This document shows positions 47,645 to 58,340 of a DNA stretch of 64,000 nt, in pieces (the first letter of the stretch is position 1; the number at the start of each line of letters is the position of its first letter). This DNA is from Chitinophagaceae bacterium (GTDB taxonomy: Bacteria; Bacteroidota; Bacteroidia; Chitinophagales; Chitinophagaceae): assembly GCA_947455605.1 (NCBI GenBank), contig CANGOX010000007.1, positions 1 through 64,000 on the forward strand. Direction: 5' to 3'. The position numbers and the translations under genes are program-made. The notes below the pieces were generated by a model. It saw only the letters and a list, made by a program, of their open reading frames with translations. It was not told the DNA's origin and searched no databases.

Positions 47645-48241
47645 GTGGCTTTACGTATTGGCCTTACTGGCGGCATAGGAAGTGGAAAAAGTCTCGTTGC
47701 ACATCTCTTTACTGTGCTGGGTATTCCTGTGTTTGATGCAGATTCAAGAGCGAAGCAGATCATGGAATCGAATGCGGATCTCAGAAAAGCACTGGTTGAA
47801 AAATTTGGCGCAGAAACCTATACCAATGGGCATTTAAACCGTAAATACCTGGCCAATATTGTGTTCAACGACAGTTATCAATTGGCATCACTCAATGCAT
47901 TGGTGCATCCTTATACCATTGAAGCTGCAGAGAAATGGACATTGGAACAAACTACCCCATACACCGTAAAGGAAGCGGCTTTATTTTTTGAAGCCGGCTC
48001 TGCTTTTGGGATCGATTATATGATCGGGGTATATGCTCCTGTACATCTTCGGATCAAACGCGTAATGGACAGGGACGGGATTACCCGGGACGAAGTAAAA
48101 TCCCGTATGCAAAAACAGATACCGGAAGAGATCAAAATGCGTTTATGTGATTTTGTGATCATGAATGATGAACAACATCTTCTGATACCCCAGGTATTGA
48201 AACTGCATGAGCAGTTTTTACAAGAATCAAAAGAGCCCTGA
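47645..48241 (+). CDS. coaE: Dephospho-CoA kinase
   Basis: LRIGLTGGIGSGKSLVAHLFTVLGIPVFDADSRAKQIM; GTG start at 47645 placed after the yajC terminator. Confidence 0.94.
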   Translation: MALRIGLTGGIGSGKSLVAHLFTVLGIPVFDADSRAKQIMESNADLRKALVEKFGAETYTNGHLNRKYLANIVFNDSYQLASLNALVHPYTIEAAEKWTLEQTTPYTVKEAALFFEAGSAFGIDYMIGVYAPVHLRIKRVMDRDGITRDEVKSRMQKQIPEEIKMRLCDFVIMNDEQHLLIPQVLKLHEQFLQESKEP

Positions 48242-48242
48242 T

Positions 48243-48602
48243 ATGCAGAAAGTGAATGTGCTGGAAAAAATGGAATTGGTTACCGATCATTGGAACCCCA
48301 GGATTGTGGGTGAACTGAATGGGCAACATGTGAAACTGGTAAAATTCAGCGGCCCTTTTACCTGGCACCATCATGAGCAGGAGGACGAATTATTCTATGT
48401 AGTAAAAGGATCTTTTGTGATGGAGCTTCGCAACAAGGATATCGAATTGAAAGAAGGCGATTTTCTGATCGTGCCCAAAGGAGTTGAGCACCGGCCCAAT
48501 GCTGCAGAAGAAGTTTGGGTAATGCTTTTTGAACCCGCCGCAACTTTGAATACAGGAAATACAGCGAACGAATTCACGAAAAAAGAGCTGGAGAAATTAT
48601 AG
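48243..48602 (+). CDS. Cupin-domain protein
   Basis: FTWHHHEQEDELFYVVKGSFVMELRNKDIELKEGDFLIVPKGVEHRPNA. Confidence 0.93.
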   Translation: MQKVNVLEKMELVTDHWNPRIVGELNGQHVKLVKFSGPFTWHHHEQEDELFYVVKGSFVMELRNKDIELKEGDFLIVPKGVEHRPNAAEEVWVMLFEPAATLNTGNTANEFTKKELEKL

Positions 48603-48748
48603 GTCCCCAAAAGTGCAACTGAAGTAAAGTGTGATTTTTCACCCATTAATGAGGGCATATTAAAGACACAGGCTAATCGGAATCAGCTATTTTCTATTTA
48701 TTCACATGTTTTCCACCATTTTGACAAATTATTAATCCTCAGATCCTT

Positions 48749-49114
48749 ATGCAACAAAACAGGAAATGGTTATGGATCATAAGTGGCTTACTGCTAATCT
48801 CTCTTTCGTTGTATGGGCTGATCTATAGCTGGGTTGTGCCTAAAACTGCTGCCTGGACAACCCCGCAAAAATGGCGGATGCTTCCTTTGCGGCAATCCAA
48901 AACGGTTGTGCAAGATTATCTTGGCGAACCGATCCCGGCCAGAGATCCTAAGGATTCAACTTATGAAGAATGGGGGGCGGGAACCAAAGGAAAACGATAT
49001 TTTCTCAGGATAGATTATGCTGATACAGTTGCAGTGGGCTACTCCATTCGATATCACTACGCCAATTGGTTGGTGGATAGAAATTATCTGATTGATAGCT
49101 TTTCTGTGAAGTAG
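48749..49114 (+). CDS. Hypothetical membrane-anchored protein
   Basis: N-terminal TM IISGLLLISLSLYGLIYSWV; no recognised domain. Confidence 0.6.
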   Translation: MQQNRKWLWIISGLLLISLSLYGLIYSWVVPKTAAWTTPQKWRMLPLRQSKTVVQDYLGEPIPARDPKDSTYEEWGAGTKGKRYFLRIDYADTVAVGYSIRYHYANWLVDRNYLIDSFSVK

Positions 49115-49120
49115 GTTGAG

Positions 49121-49182
49121 GTGAGTAGTCAGTAGTGAGTTGTCAGTGGGGTTATCTCACTACTCACTACTGACAACTCACT
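49121..49182. repeat. Mirrored heptad array gtgagta/gtcagta between convergent genes
   Basis: gtgagtagtcagtagtgagttgtcag ... tcactactcactactgacaactcac. Confidence 0.9.
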
Positions 49183-50128
49183 TCACTATCCTATAACACC
49201 ACCGCTTCAGCTTTCCCTCAAAATCAAACGGAGTAGTGGCTTTGGTGATATCACGGATCTCCGTGGCTTTAATCTGGTCATTTTCCAGTATGAATTTTGA
49301 GAAGTTGGTGCTGAAATAAACGATACCGCCAGCTGTGGTGGCTGCAAGTACATCATTTAATAACTCCACATGATCGCGCTGGATATCGAGAAAATCCTTC
49401 ATGCGCTTGCTGTTGCTGAATGTTGGTGGGTCGATAATCACCAGATCATAACTTTCCGGTGCAAGGGTTTTCAAATATTGTTTTACATCTGCGTGATCAA
49501 ATTTGTATTGGTCCTTATCCTTCATCAGATTGATCACAAAATTATCTTCGGCCCAGTTCAGGTAGGTTTTGGAGAGATCTACCGAAGTAACAGAAGTTGC
49601 GCCACCGGCTGCAGCATACACTGAGAAAGAACCCGTATAACAGAATAAATTCAATACCCGCTTGTCTTTACAAAGTTCCTTCACCATCTGGCGGGTGATA
49701 CGGTGGTCGAGGAACAGGCCCGTATCGAGGTAATCCGTCAGGTTTACCTGAAATTTTAATCCGTTCTCCATTACGGTAAAAAACTCCTGCTTCGTATCCA
49801 TTTTTTCATACTGGCCTTCGCGGTGCGACATCCGCTTGCGTTGTCTTACATAGATATGATCCTGCGCAATACCTGTGATCTCAGTTATGATGAGTAAGCA
49901 TTCATCCAGCCAAACCTCATGCTCCTCATCCGTCATACCATGTCTGCGCAGATACTCCGCCAGGTAAACCTTATCCTCATACAATTCAATACAGAAAGGA
50001 AATTCTGTAAGATCATGATCATACACCCGGTAACAGGATATCTGCATCCGCCTTGCCTGTTTGCTTCGGTGCTTGTACACTTTTGTCAGGCGGTTGCGGA
50101 ACATATCTGATTTCTGGGCCTCACTCAT
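49178..50128 (-). CDS. Class I SAM-dependent rRNA methyltransferase (RlmI/RlmK-like)
   Basis: VLNLFCYTGSFSVYAAAGGATSVTSVDLSKTYLNWAEDNF, DLVIIDPPTFSNSKRM. Confidence 0.9.
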   Translation of the reverse strand: MSEAQKSDMFRNRLTKVYKHRSKQARRMQISCYRVYDHDLTEFPFCIELYEDKVYLAEYLRRHGMTDEEHEVWLDECLLIITEITGIAQDHIYVRQRKRMSHREGQYEKMDTKQEFFTVMENGLKFQVNLTDYLDTGLFLDHRITRQMVKELCKDKRVLNLFCYTGSFSVYAAAGGATSVTSVDLSKTYLNWAEDNFVINLMKDKDQYKFDHADVKQYLKTLAPESYDLVIIDPPTFSNSKRMKDFLDIQRDHVELLNDVLAATTAGGIVYFSTNFSKFILENDQIKATEIRDITKATTPFDFEGKLKRWCYRIVK

Positions 50129-50136
50129 GAAAGATC

Positions 50137-50294
50137 TGTTTATGGGTTTACTGGTTTATTTGTTTATTGAAAAAAAACACCCGTATTAAATTTTCGGTGC
50201 ATACTACAAAGAAACACCTATTTGCCTGCATAAAACTGAGATGCTTTTCTCCCGCCGTACAAATAAACCCATAAACAAGTAATTCAATAAACCC
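50137..50294. repeat. Mirrored gtttat(g/t)ggttta arms flanking intergenic region
   Basis: tgtttatgggttta (50137-50150) and taaacccataaaca (50264-50277) perfect 14-bp inverse. Confidence 0.85.
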
Positions 50295-50320
50295 TATATT
50301 TAAAACCTAAAACATGCTTC

Positions 50321-51952
50321 ATGAAACGAACGCTTTTTGCAGCATTGCTGGTATGGATGTGGGGCTCTTTGCCTGCACAGGAATACAGCAATTTTGCTGA
50401 ACAAACCAACCGGCTGAATACATTGGCCAAAGCCAATCCTACGCTCGTAACCCTGCGATCGCTTACCAAAACCAATGGTGGCAAGGATATCTGGCTTTTA
50501 ACCATTGGTACGGGTAAAACAGAAAACAAACCTGCAATTGCCGTAATAGGGGGCACCGAAGGGAGCCATTTACTGGGAACTGAATTGGCCATTGGCTTTG
50601 CGGAGAACCTGATCAAGGGTAGTAATACAGACAGTATTAAAAATCTGCTGGCTAAAACCACGTATTATGTATTTCCGAACATGAGTCCGGATGCGATGGA
50701 GCAATATTTTTCGAAACTGAAATATGAGCGTAACGGAAATGCTACTCAAACAGATGATGACAGAGATGGCAAATTAAATGAGGATGGTTTTGATGATCTT
50801 GACGGAAATGGAAAGATCACGCTGATGCGTGTAGAATCTCCGGTAGGTGATTACAAAATGCATCCCGATGATCCAAGGGTATTGATCAAAGCCGATCCGT
50901 CTAAAGGGGAAAAAGGAAAATACCTTTTATTGATGGAGGGGATTGATAACGATAAGGACGGACAATTAAATGAAGACGGGGAAGGAGGTATCGCATTCAA
51001 TAAGAACCTTACCTATAAGCACAGCACATTTGCAGCCGGTGCAGGCGATTTTCCTGCGAGTGAAAAAGAGACACGCGCCATGCTGGATTTTTTATATGAT
51101 GCATTCAATGTATATGCAGTGATCAGCTTTGGGAGTAATAATAACCTGTCAACACCCATAGCATTTAACCCTATTGCCGCAAGAGAAAGGATCCTCGCGG
51201 GTTATCTCGAACCCGATGCCAAAGTAAATATGATGGTGAGTGAGCTTTATAATAAGGTGACGGGTTTAAAAGATGCACCCAAAAATGTAAATACGGGTGG
51301 CGATATTCTTTCCTGGGGTTATTTCCATTTTGCGCGGTTCAGTTTCAGCACACCGGGCTGGTGGGTACCCAGGGCCAAACCGGATACGGCTAAAAAAGAA
51401 AAAGCCTTTACAATAGAAGATCCCACTGCCAATTACCTGCGCTGGGCACAGCAACAGGGCATCAGCAATACATTCACTGAATGGAAAACGGTGCAGCATC
51501 CGGATTATCCGAATCAAAAGGTGGAAGTAGGCGGTATTGATCCGTATGTATTGACCAATCCTCCTTATAAAATGACCGTTGAGCTCGTAAAGAAACACAC
51601 AGATTTTCTGGTGAAACTGGCAGGTCAACAGGCAGAGATCGATGTGCTGAATGTAAAAACAGAAAAACTGGCCAATGGCCTTACCCGGGTGAGTTTTGAT
51701 TTAGTGAATAAAGGAGGATTATCTACACACAGTAAACTGGGTGAGAGAAGTTATTTTCTCAAGAAGCTGAAAGTAGCTGTGAAAACAAATGATAAGCAGG
51801 AGATCATCGGTGGCAGAAAAATCAGTCTGCTGAGTTCGCTGGATGCCAACAGCTCACAATCTTTCAGCTGGATCATTAAAGGAACGGGTAAAGTATCTAT
51901 TGAAGCGGGTTGTCCTACCGCAGGCGTAAAAACCATTGACCTGAGTTTATAA
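50321..51952 (+). CDS. M14-like carboxypeptidase paralog lacking catalytic residues, with EF-hand-like loops
   Basis: Homologous along its length to the next gene, but HSNE -> EGSH, SFH -> SFG, YSNELW -> FSTPGWW; DDDRDGKLNEDG and DNDKDGQLNEDG loops. Confidence 0.85.
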   Translation: MKRTLFAALLVWMWGSLPAQEYSNFAEQTNRLNTLAKANPTLVTLRSLTKTNGGKDIWLLTIGTGKTENKPAIAVIGGTEGSHLLGTELAIGFAENLIKGSNTDSIKNLLAKTTYYVFPNMSPDAMEQYFSKLKYERNGNATQTDDDRDGKLNEDGFDDLDGNGKITLMRVESPVGDYKMHPDDPRVLIKADPSKGEKGKYLLLMEGIDNDKDGQLNEDGEGGIAFNKNLTYKHSTFAAGAGDFPASEKETRAMLDFLYDAFNVYAVISFGSNNNLSTPIAFNPIAARERILAGYLEPDAKVNMMVSELYNKVTGLKDAPKNVNTGGDILSWGYFHFARFSFSTPGWWVPRAKPDTAKKEKAFTIEDPTANYLRWAQQQGISNTFTEWKTVQHPDYPNQKVEVGGIDPYVLTNPPYKMTVELVKKHTDFLVKLAGQQAEIDVLNVKTEKLANGLTRVSFDLVNKGGLSTHSKLGERSYFLKKLKVAVKTNDKQEIIGGRKISLLSSLDANSSQSFSWIIKGTGKVSIEAGCPTAGVKTIDLSL

Positions 51953-51969
51953 ACCTTAAACAAAGAATC

Positions 51970-53712
51970 ATGAAACTGACTATACAAATTGCGATCGCTT
52001 CTGTGGGTTTGTGGATGGGCACTTCTGCCATGGCACAAACACCGGAGCAGATGTTTAAAGCTGCGGGATCGCCCGTAAACCCTAAAGTAACCGTTACCTG
52101 GAACCGCTATTATGATCATGCGGGTTTGGGAGAGATCTGTAGAAAGATCGCGGCGGCGCATCCGAACCTGGCGAAATTCGAATCCATCGGTAAATCCTAT
52201 GAGGGCCGTGATCTCTGGTGTTTAACCATTACCGATTTCAAAAAAGGAGATCCTGCGCGTAAGCCGGGTATGTACATAGATGGCAATATTCACTCCAATG
52301 AGATCCAGGGTGCTGAGTTTGCTTTGTACACTGCCTGGTATCTCACAGAATCTTTTGACGACACAAAGTTCATCCAGGAATTACTTGAAGACAAAGTGTT
52401 TTATGTGATACCTACCATCAATCCTGATGGACGCGATAGTTATATTCATAAACCCAATAACCCCAATTCTCCCCGTTCAGGGATGTTGCCCGTAGATAAT
52501 GATGGAGATGGGTTGATAGATGAAGATACTTATGAGGACCTTGATCATGATGGCAATATCACTTTAATGCGCAGGAAGAGTCCGAACGGACGTTTTAAGA
52601 TCGATCCGAAAGATCCACGCAATATGGTACAAGTGGGGCCTGATGAAAAAGGCGAGTATGAACTATTGGGCACTGAAGGACTGGATAAAGATGGTGATGG
52701 CCGTGTAGGTGAAGATGGTTATCATTTTCAATATGATCCTAACCGCGATTGGGGTTGGGGATGGCAGCCGAATTATATCCAGAATGGTGCGTATAAATAT
52801 CCATTCTCATTACCCGAGAACAGAGCGGTAATGGAATTTGTGATGAAACATCCCAATATTGCTGCAGCGCAATCTTTTCATAATGCAGGGGGTATGATCT
52901 TACGTGGTCCGGGCGGACAGGAAGACGTGAACACCTATAATGCAGCCGACCTGCAGGTATATGATGCGATCGGTAAAAAAGGAGAGGAGTTTCTGCCAGG
53001 TTATAAATACCTGGTGGTATATAAAGATCTATATTCTGCCTATGGTGGTGAATTGGATTGGTTTTATGCGGGTAGAGGCATCTATACCTATTCGAACGAA
53101 TTATGGACACCTTATCTGATGTTCATGAAAGAAGGCTCACGCGATCCGTTTGATAATCCAACGTATAGTTTCGACAGGTATTTACTTTTTCAGGATGCAT
53201 TTGTGCCATGGAAAGAATACAATCATCCCCAGTTTGGTAAAATAGAAATTGGTGGGTTCAAGAAAAATTTTACCAGGGCACATCCGGGTTTCTTGTTGGA
53301 ATCGGATGCACACAGGAATATGGCATTCAGTATCTATCATTGTTATTCAACACCAAAATTAGAAGTGCAGGACATTGTTGAAAAAGATCTGGGAGATGGA
53401 TTGAAAGAAGTAACTGCCGTGATTGCCAATCAACGCATGATGCCTACACATAGCAGTCAGGATGCGAAGAATAAGATTGAGCGGCCAGATTATATCAGCC
53501 TTACAACATCCGGAAAAATTTTATCCGGAATGACGGTGGAAAACAGAGACCTGAATCTAACTACTGAACAGAAGAACAACCCGCAAACCATTGAAGTACC
53601 TAATATCCCCGGCATGGGGGCGGTAACAGTTAAATGGATCGTGCAGGGAGGAGGTAAGTATACGGTGAATGTGGATAGTAAGAAAGGAGGGATAGTGATT
53701 GGGAGTAAATAA
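51970..53712 (+). CDS. M14 family zinc carboxypeptidase with EF-hand-like loops
   Basis: GNIHSNEIQGAE (HxxE), INPDGRDSY, AQSFHNAGG, YTYSNELW; DNDGDGLIDEDTYEDLDHDGNITL. Confidence 0.92.
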   Translation: MKLTIQIAIASVGLWMGTSAMAQTPEQMFKAAGSPVNPKVTVTWNRYYDHAGLGEICRKIAAAHPNLAKFESIGKSYEGRDLWCLTITDFKKGDPARKPGMYIDGNIHSNEIQGAEFALYTAWYLTESFDDTKFIQELLEDKVFYVIPTINPDGRDSYIHKPNNPNSPRSGMLPVDNDGDGLIDEDTYEDLDHDGNITLMRRKSPNGRFKIDPKDPRNMVQVGPDEKGEYELLGTEGLDKDGDGRVGEDGYHFQYDPNRDWGWGWQPNYIQNGAYKYPFSLPENRAVMEFVMKHPNIAAAQSFHNAGGMILRGPGGQEDVNTYNAADLQVYDAIGKKGEEFLPGYKYLVVYKDLYSAYGGELDWFYAGRGIYTYSNELWTPYLMFMKEGSRDPFDNPTYSFDRYLLFQDAFVPWKEYNHPQFGKIEIGGFKKNFTRAHPGFLLESDAHRNMAFSIYHCYSTPKLEVQDIVEKDLGDGLKEVTAVIANQRMMPTHSSQDAKNKIERPDYISLTTSGKILSGMTVENRDLNLTTEQKNNPQTIEVPNIPGMGAVTVKWIVQGGGKYTVNVDSKKGGIVIGSK

Positions 53713-53813
53713 TTTTTAATTAATAATTAAAAATTGTAAGCCGCAGATTTGCCGTTGTTGGCCGCCTTACCAACAATGATGGGAGTTTATCTCGATTGAT
53801 TAACAGCATAATA

Positions 53814-53904
53814 AAACCGTCATTTAGAACGAAGTGTAGCGAAGAGAGAAATCTGCTAAATGATTAGCAGATTTTTCCTCGTTCCTCGTCGAAATGACGG
53901 TTTC
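53814..53904. mobile_element. REP/MITE-like palindrome (CGTCATTTCGAC...)
   Basis: aaaccgtcatttagaacgaag ... cgttcctcgtcgaaatgacggttt with inner atctgctaaatgattagcagat hairpin. Confidence 0.75.
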
Positions 53905-53986
53905 TTATTTTGGCGATGTTGATCTTATGACCAACATCATTTATGATCTCGAGTTGATGGTGATAAGACTAACAACGGCGTTAGAT

Positions 53987-55177
53987 CTACTTCAATTTCG
54001 CCAATGCTTCCTTGATCCTTGCCCAGGCTGTTTCAATATTTTCCATGCTGGCGGCAAAGGAAAAGCGAACGCAGTTTGGTTCACCAAAAGCATCACCCAT
54101 TACACAGGAAACATGGGCGTTGTTTAAAATATACATACTCAGGTCAGAAGCATTTTTAATGATTTCTGTTCCATCAGATTTTCCATAATAAGCGCTTACA
54201 TCAGGAAATACATAGAAGGCGCCTTCGGGAGCAAAGCATTTGAAACCCGGGATCTCATTCACCAGTTCCAATGTGCGTTTGCGTCTGCGGGTAAATTCTG
54301 CAGTCATCTCGTGTGAAGGACGCAGATCGCCTGTAAGGGCCGCAACGGCTGCTTTCTGGGTAACAGAAGTAGGACCGCTGGTAAATTGTCCCTGTATCTT
54401 TTCACAGGCTTTGGCAATGGTTACATTGGAAGCCATATATCCTAAACGCCAGCCGGTCATGGCAAAACCCTTACTCAATCCGTTGATCAATACTACACGG
54501 TCTTTCAGATCTTCAAACTGTGCAATACTTTCGTGATTGCCGGTGAAGTTGATATACTCATAGATCTCATCGGCCAGGATAATAATATTGGGATGTTTTC
54601 TGAATACCACTGCCAATGCTTCTAACTGTTCTTTGCTGTACACTGCACCGGAAGGGTTACAAGGTGAAGAGAACATGAACACTTTTGTTTTTGGCGTAAT
54701 GGCGGCTTCGAGTTCTGCTGCCGTACATTTAAAACCATTTTCAACAGAAGTTCTGATCTCCACTACTTTGCCACGGGCAATTTTTACCAGTTCAGAATAG
54801 GTTACCCAATAAGGGGTAGGGATAACTACTTCATCGCCTTCATCTACCAAAGCCAGAATGGCATTTGCCAGACTTTGTTTGGCACCGGTAGAAGCAACAA
54901 TGTTTTCAGGCTTATATACCAGGTTGTTGTCGCGTAATAATTTAGTGCAAACCGCTTCGCGCAGATCCATATAACCGGCTACAGGAGAGTAGTGGCTCCA
55001 GTTATCATTGATGGCTTTGATAGCGGCATCTTTAATATGTTGTGGCGTATCAAAATCCGGTTCACCCAGACTCAGATTGATCACATTAAAACCTTTGGCT
55101 GCCAGTTCACGGCCCAGTTTAGCCATTTTGAGTGTTTCGGGCTCATTAAACCTGTCGAGAAGCGAAGAAAGTTGCAT
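53987..55177 (-). CDS. Pyridoxal-phosphate-dependent aminotransferase (aspartate aminotransferase family)
   Basis: INLSLGEPDFDTPQHI, SSPCNPSGAVYSKEQL, NGLSKGFAMTGWRLGY. Confidence 0.94.
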   Translation of the reverse strand: MQLSSLLDRFNEPETLKMAKLGRELAAKGFNVINLSLGEPDFDTPQHIKDAAIKAINDNWSHYSPVAGYMDLREAVCTKLLRDNNLVYKPENIVASTGAKQSLANAILALVDEGDEVVIPTPYWVTYSELVKIARGKVVEIRTSVENGFKCTAAELEAAITPKTKVFMFSSPCNPSGAVYSKEQLEALAVVFRKHPNIIILADEIYEYINFTGNHESIAQFEDLKDRVVLINGLSKGFAMTGWRLGYMASNVTIAKACEKIQGQFTSGPTSVTQKAAVAALTGDLRPSHEMTAEFTRRRKRTLELVNEIPGFKCFAPEGAFYVFPDVSAYYGKSDGTEIIKNASDLSMYILNNAHVSCVMGDAFGEPNCVRFSFAASMENIETAWARIKEALAKLK

Positions 55178-55269
55178 ACAGTTTTTACATTAATAAAATT
55201 GAATATTCGATGATTTTGCGGCGTAAAGTTCGGCAAAAGAAAGCAAACGGATGTAAGTTTTGGGGGGTG

Positions 55270-55436
55270 TTTGTTTATTGGTTTACTGGTTTATTGGTTT
55301 ATTCGTAAACTGGTCTTTTGGTCTTTTTTAAGAGAGATACACAGATTCAATGATTTGAGCAAGTTCCTCAATCAGTAAGCAACCAATAAACCAGTAAACT
55401 AATAAACCAACGGATAAGTAAACCAATCAACCAAGC
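55270..55436. repeat. Mirrored octad array (ggtttatt)n / (aataaacc)n
   Basis: gtttactggtttattggtt (55281-55299) perfect 19-bp inverse of aaccaataaaccagtaaac (55381-55399). Confidence 0.92.
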
Positions 55437-55472
55437 CCTCTTTCGCCTAAATTTGATGAGCAATAAACCTAT

Positions 55473-56897
55473 ATGCCACACGAATCGATCTCTGTTTTTG
55501 ATATGTTTAAAATAGGCGTGGGTCCTTCCAGCTCTCATACGCTTGGGCCATGGAGGGCGGCTCTGCGTTGTATTGATACGATCAAAGAACGGGCAACATT
55601 GGATCAGGTGGCTTCTGTAACAGTATTGTTGTATGGCTCTTTAGCCAAGACCGGTAAAGGGCACGGAACGGATATAGCCGTGATACTGGGTTTATGCGGT
55701 GAAGACCCGGTTACAATTGACGTAAATGCCATTACACCCAAGATCAATACCATCCATGCAGAGAATCGTATGTTATTGGGTGGTGAGGTATGGATCGATT
55801 TTGTGGTAGCAGAAAAGGTTCAGTTTCTCCATAATGAAACATTGGCTTTTCATCCTAACGGACTTTCCTTTTTAGTAGCCCTGAAGAACGGTGATAACTG
55901 GAGTGAAACCTTTTTCTCCGTTGGTGGAGGATTTGTGGTGAAGGAAGGAGAAAGTGGTGGTGGTAAAGCCAGTATTGATCTTCCGTTTCCCATCAATACC
56001 GCTAATGACCTGTTGCATTGGTGCATGAATGGAATGGCCATCAATGAGGTGGTAATGGAAAACGAATCGGCCTGGCGCCCCGAAGCAGAAACACGCGCAG
56101 GTATTTTGAAGATCTGGAACAGCATGAAAGAATGTACATTCCGCGGTTGCCATGCACAGGGAGAATTACCCGGTGGCTTACAGGTAAGAAGAAGGGCCTT
56201 TGCGCTGAATGAAAAATTGATGAAGGGGCATACCTATACCAACTATGATGAATGGATGCAATGCATCAAAGAAGGTGGTAACGATTTCAAATACACACTC
56301 GATTGGGTAAGCTGTTTTGCATTGGCCGTAAATGAAGAGAACGCCTCTTTTGGACGAGTAGTTACGGCACCTACCAATGGGGCAGCCGGTGTAATACCTG
56401 CTGTATTGCAATACTATATTGCTTTTTGTGATGGTTATACAGAAGATAAGATCATCCGTTTTTTATTGGTGGCATCAGAGATCGGAAGCATTTTCAAAAA
56501 AGGAGCCACTATATCTGCTGCTATGGGGGGATGCCAGGCTGAGATCGGGGTATCTTCAGCAATGGCAGCTGCTGCATTAACGGAATGTATGGGTGGTACC
56601 CAAAGACAGGCACTGATGGCGGCAGAAATTGCCATGGAACATCATTTGGGATTGACCTGTGATCCGATAGGTGGGTTGGTTCAGATCCCCTGTATTGAAA
56701 GAAATACCATGGGCGCCATTAAAGCAATTACAGCCTCACAACTGGCATTACAGAGTTCACCTGATTATGCCATTGTAAGTTTAGACAAAGTGATCAAAAC
56801 CATGTGGGATACCGCTTTGGACATGAGCAGTAAATACAAAGAAACCGCAGACGGAGGCCTGGCTATCCATATACCGATCAGCTTGCCTGAGTGTTAA
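55473..56897 (+). CDS. sdaA: L-serine ammonia-lyase
   Basis: [61 protein letters not shown]. Confidence 0.96.
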   Translation: MPHESISVFDMFKIGVGPSSSHTLGPWRAALRCIDTIKERATLDQVASVTVLLYGSLAKTGKGHGTDIAVILGLCGEDPVTIDVNAITPKINTIHAENRMLLGGEVWIDFVVAEKVQFLHNETLAFHPNGLSFLVALKNGDNWSETFFSVGGGFVVKEGESGGGKASIDLPFPINTANDLLHWCMNGMAINEVVMENESAWRPEAETRAGILKIWNSMKECTFRGCHAQGELPGGLQVRRRAFALNEKLMKGHTYTNYDEWMQCIKEGGNDFKYTLDWVSCFALAVNEENASFGRVVTAPTNGAAGVIPAVLQYYIAFCDGYTEDKIIRFLLVASEIGSIFKKGATISAAMGGCQAEIGVSSAMAAAALTECMGGTQRQALMAAEIAMEHHLGLTCDPIGGLVQIPCIERNTMGAIKAITASQLALQSSPDYAIVSLDKVIKTMWDTALDMSSKYKETADGGLAIHIPISLPEC

Positions 56898-56978
56898 TTC
56901 GTGAGTAGTGAGTAGGGTTTTGCTTCCGCATTCTATCATTCTATCATTCACTCATTCACACATTCACTCATTCACTCA

Positions 56979-58163
56979 TTAATTCATCAACGGATCCACT
57001 TCAAACATTTCCATATCCACATCTGAATAATCCCGGATCTCATTGTATAATGTTCCTCTTTCAATCGGTTGTCTTTTTACCTGACGGATCAGGTTCACCA
57101 GATCGGCAGTGCTCATAGCCGGATTCTGTTCCTCACTTCCTGCCATTGCGTAGATCTTGGTGGTATCATCAATGGTTCCGTCAATATCATTCACACCAAA
57201 GGAAAGGGTTAGCTGTGCATTCTTTCTACCCAGCATTGGCCAATAGGCCTTGATATGCGGGAAATTATCGAGATACAAACGTGATACGGCATACATCCGC
57301 ATATCCTCGATCACGGATGATTCAGGCACATCACTCATGTCATTATCCATGTTACGGAATTTGAGTGGGATGAATGTATTGAAGCCACCGGTTTCATCCT
57401 GCAGTTTGCGCAGGCGGTCCATATGGTCTATGCGGTGCCAGAATTTTTCTACATGACCATATAATAAAGTGGCATTGCTATGCATACCCAACTGATGTGC
57501 CGCTTTGTGAATATGTAACCAGCCCTCGGCATCCACTTTATCCTCACAGATCTGTGTGCGGATCTCCGGATGAAATATTTCAGCACCGCCGCCGGGTAAG
57601 GAATCCAGCCCGGCTTCATGTGCCAATTTCATTCCTTCTTCCACCGATACTTTGGCTTTGCGGAACATGTAATCCAGTTCAACCGGCGTAAAAGCTTTTA
57701 CATGCAGATCTGGGCGATGGGCCTTGATGGTTCTTAATAATTCAAGAAAGAATTCAAGATTCATTTTAGGGTGCACACCACCCACAATATGCACTTCGGT
57801 TACCGGCTTGCCATCATAGCTTTTTACAATATGCATCATTTGCTCTATACTCAGTTCCCAGCCTTCTTCCTTGTGGGCATACAAACGGGAGTAGGAGCAG
57901 AATTTACAGGAGAATACACAAACATTAGTGGGTTCTATATGGAAGTTGCGGTTGAAATAGGTCTTGTTACCATGTTTCTGTTCACGTACCCAGTTGGCCA
58001 AAGCTCCCAGCCAGGAAAGCGAGCCTTTTTCAAAAAGGGTAACCCCTTCCTCAAAAGTGATCCTTTCTTTTCTTAAAATCTTTTCACCTATTTTTTTGAG
58101 TGCTGCATCTGCTGTGTAAGCAACCAGTACGGATGGATCTGAAGCCGGGGAAGTCATACTCAC
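56979..58163 (-). CDS. mqnE: Aminofutalosine synthase MqnE (radical SAM)
   Basis: NVCVFSCKFCSYSR (CxxxCxxC), EVHIVGGVHPKM, GGGAEIFHPEIR. Confidence 0.93.
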   Translation of the reverse strand: MSMTSPASDPSVLVAYTADAALKKIGEKILRKERITFEEGVTLFEKGSLSWLGALANWVREQKHGNKTYFNRNFHIEPTNVCVFSCKFCSYSRLYAHKEEGWELSIEQMMHIVKSYDGKPVTEVHIVGGVHPKMNLEFFLELLRTIKAHRPDLHVKAFTPVELDYMFRKAKVSVEEGMKLAHEAGLDSLPGGGAEIFHPEIRTQICEDKVDAEGWLHIHKAAHQLGMHSNATLLYGHVEKFWHRIDHMDRLRKLQDETGGFNTFIPLKFRNMDNDMSDVPESSVIEDMRMYAVSRLYLDNFPHIKAYWPMLGRKNAQLTLSFGVNDIDGTIDDTTKIYAMAGSEEQNPAMSTADLVNLIRQVKRQPIERGTLYNEIRDYSDVDMEMFEVDPLMN

Positions 58164-58275
58164 GAATTTGATGGCAAAATTAATTAGTAATTAGTAATTA
58201 GTAGTTAGTAATTATCATTTGAGGGGAAATAATTACATGATATTGGTCATACGACCCACCGGGGTGTAAGTACTA

Positions 58276-58322
58276 AGGCCGCAGATTCGCAGATTAATAA
58301 ACAATCTGCGAATCTGCGGCCT
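58276..58322. repeat. Perfect 20-bp-stem hairpin of gcagattc words
   Basis: aggccgcagattcgcagatt-aataaac-aatctgcgaatctgcggcct. Confidence 0.93.
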
Positions 58323-58340
58323 CAATGACTAATCGGCTAA

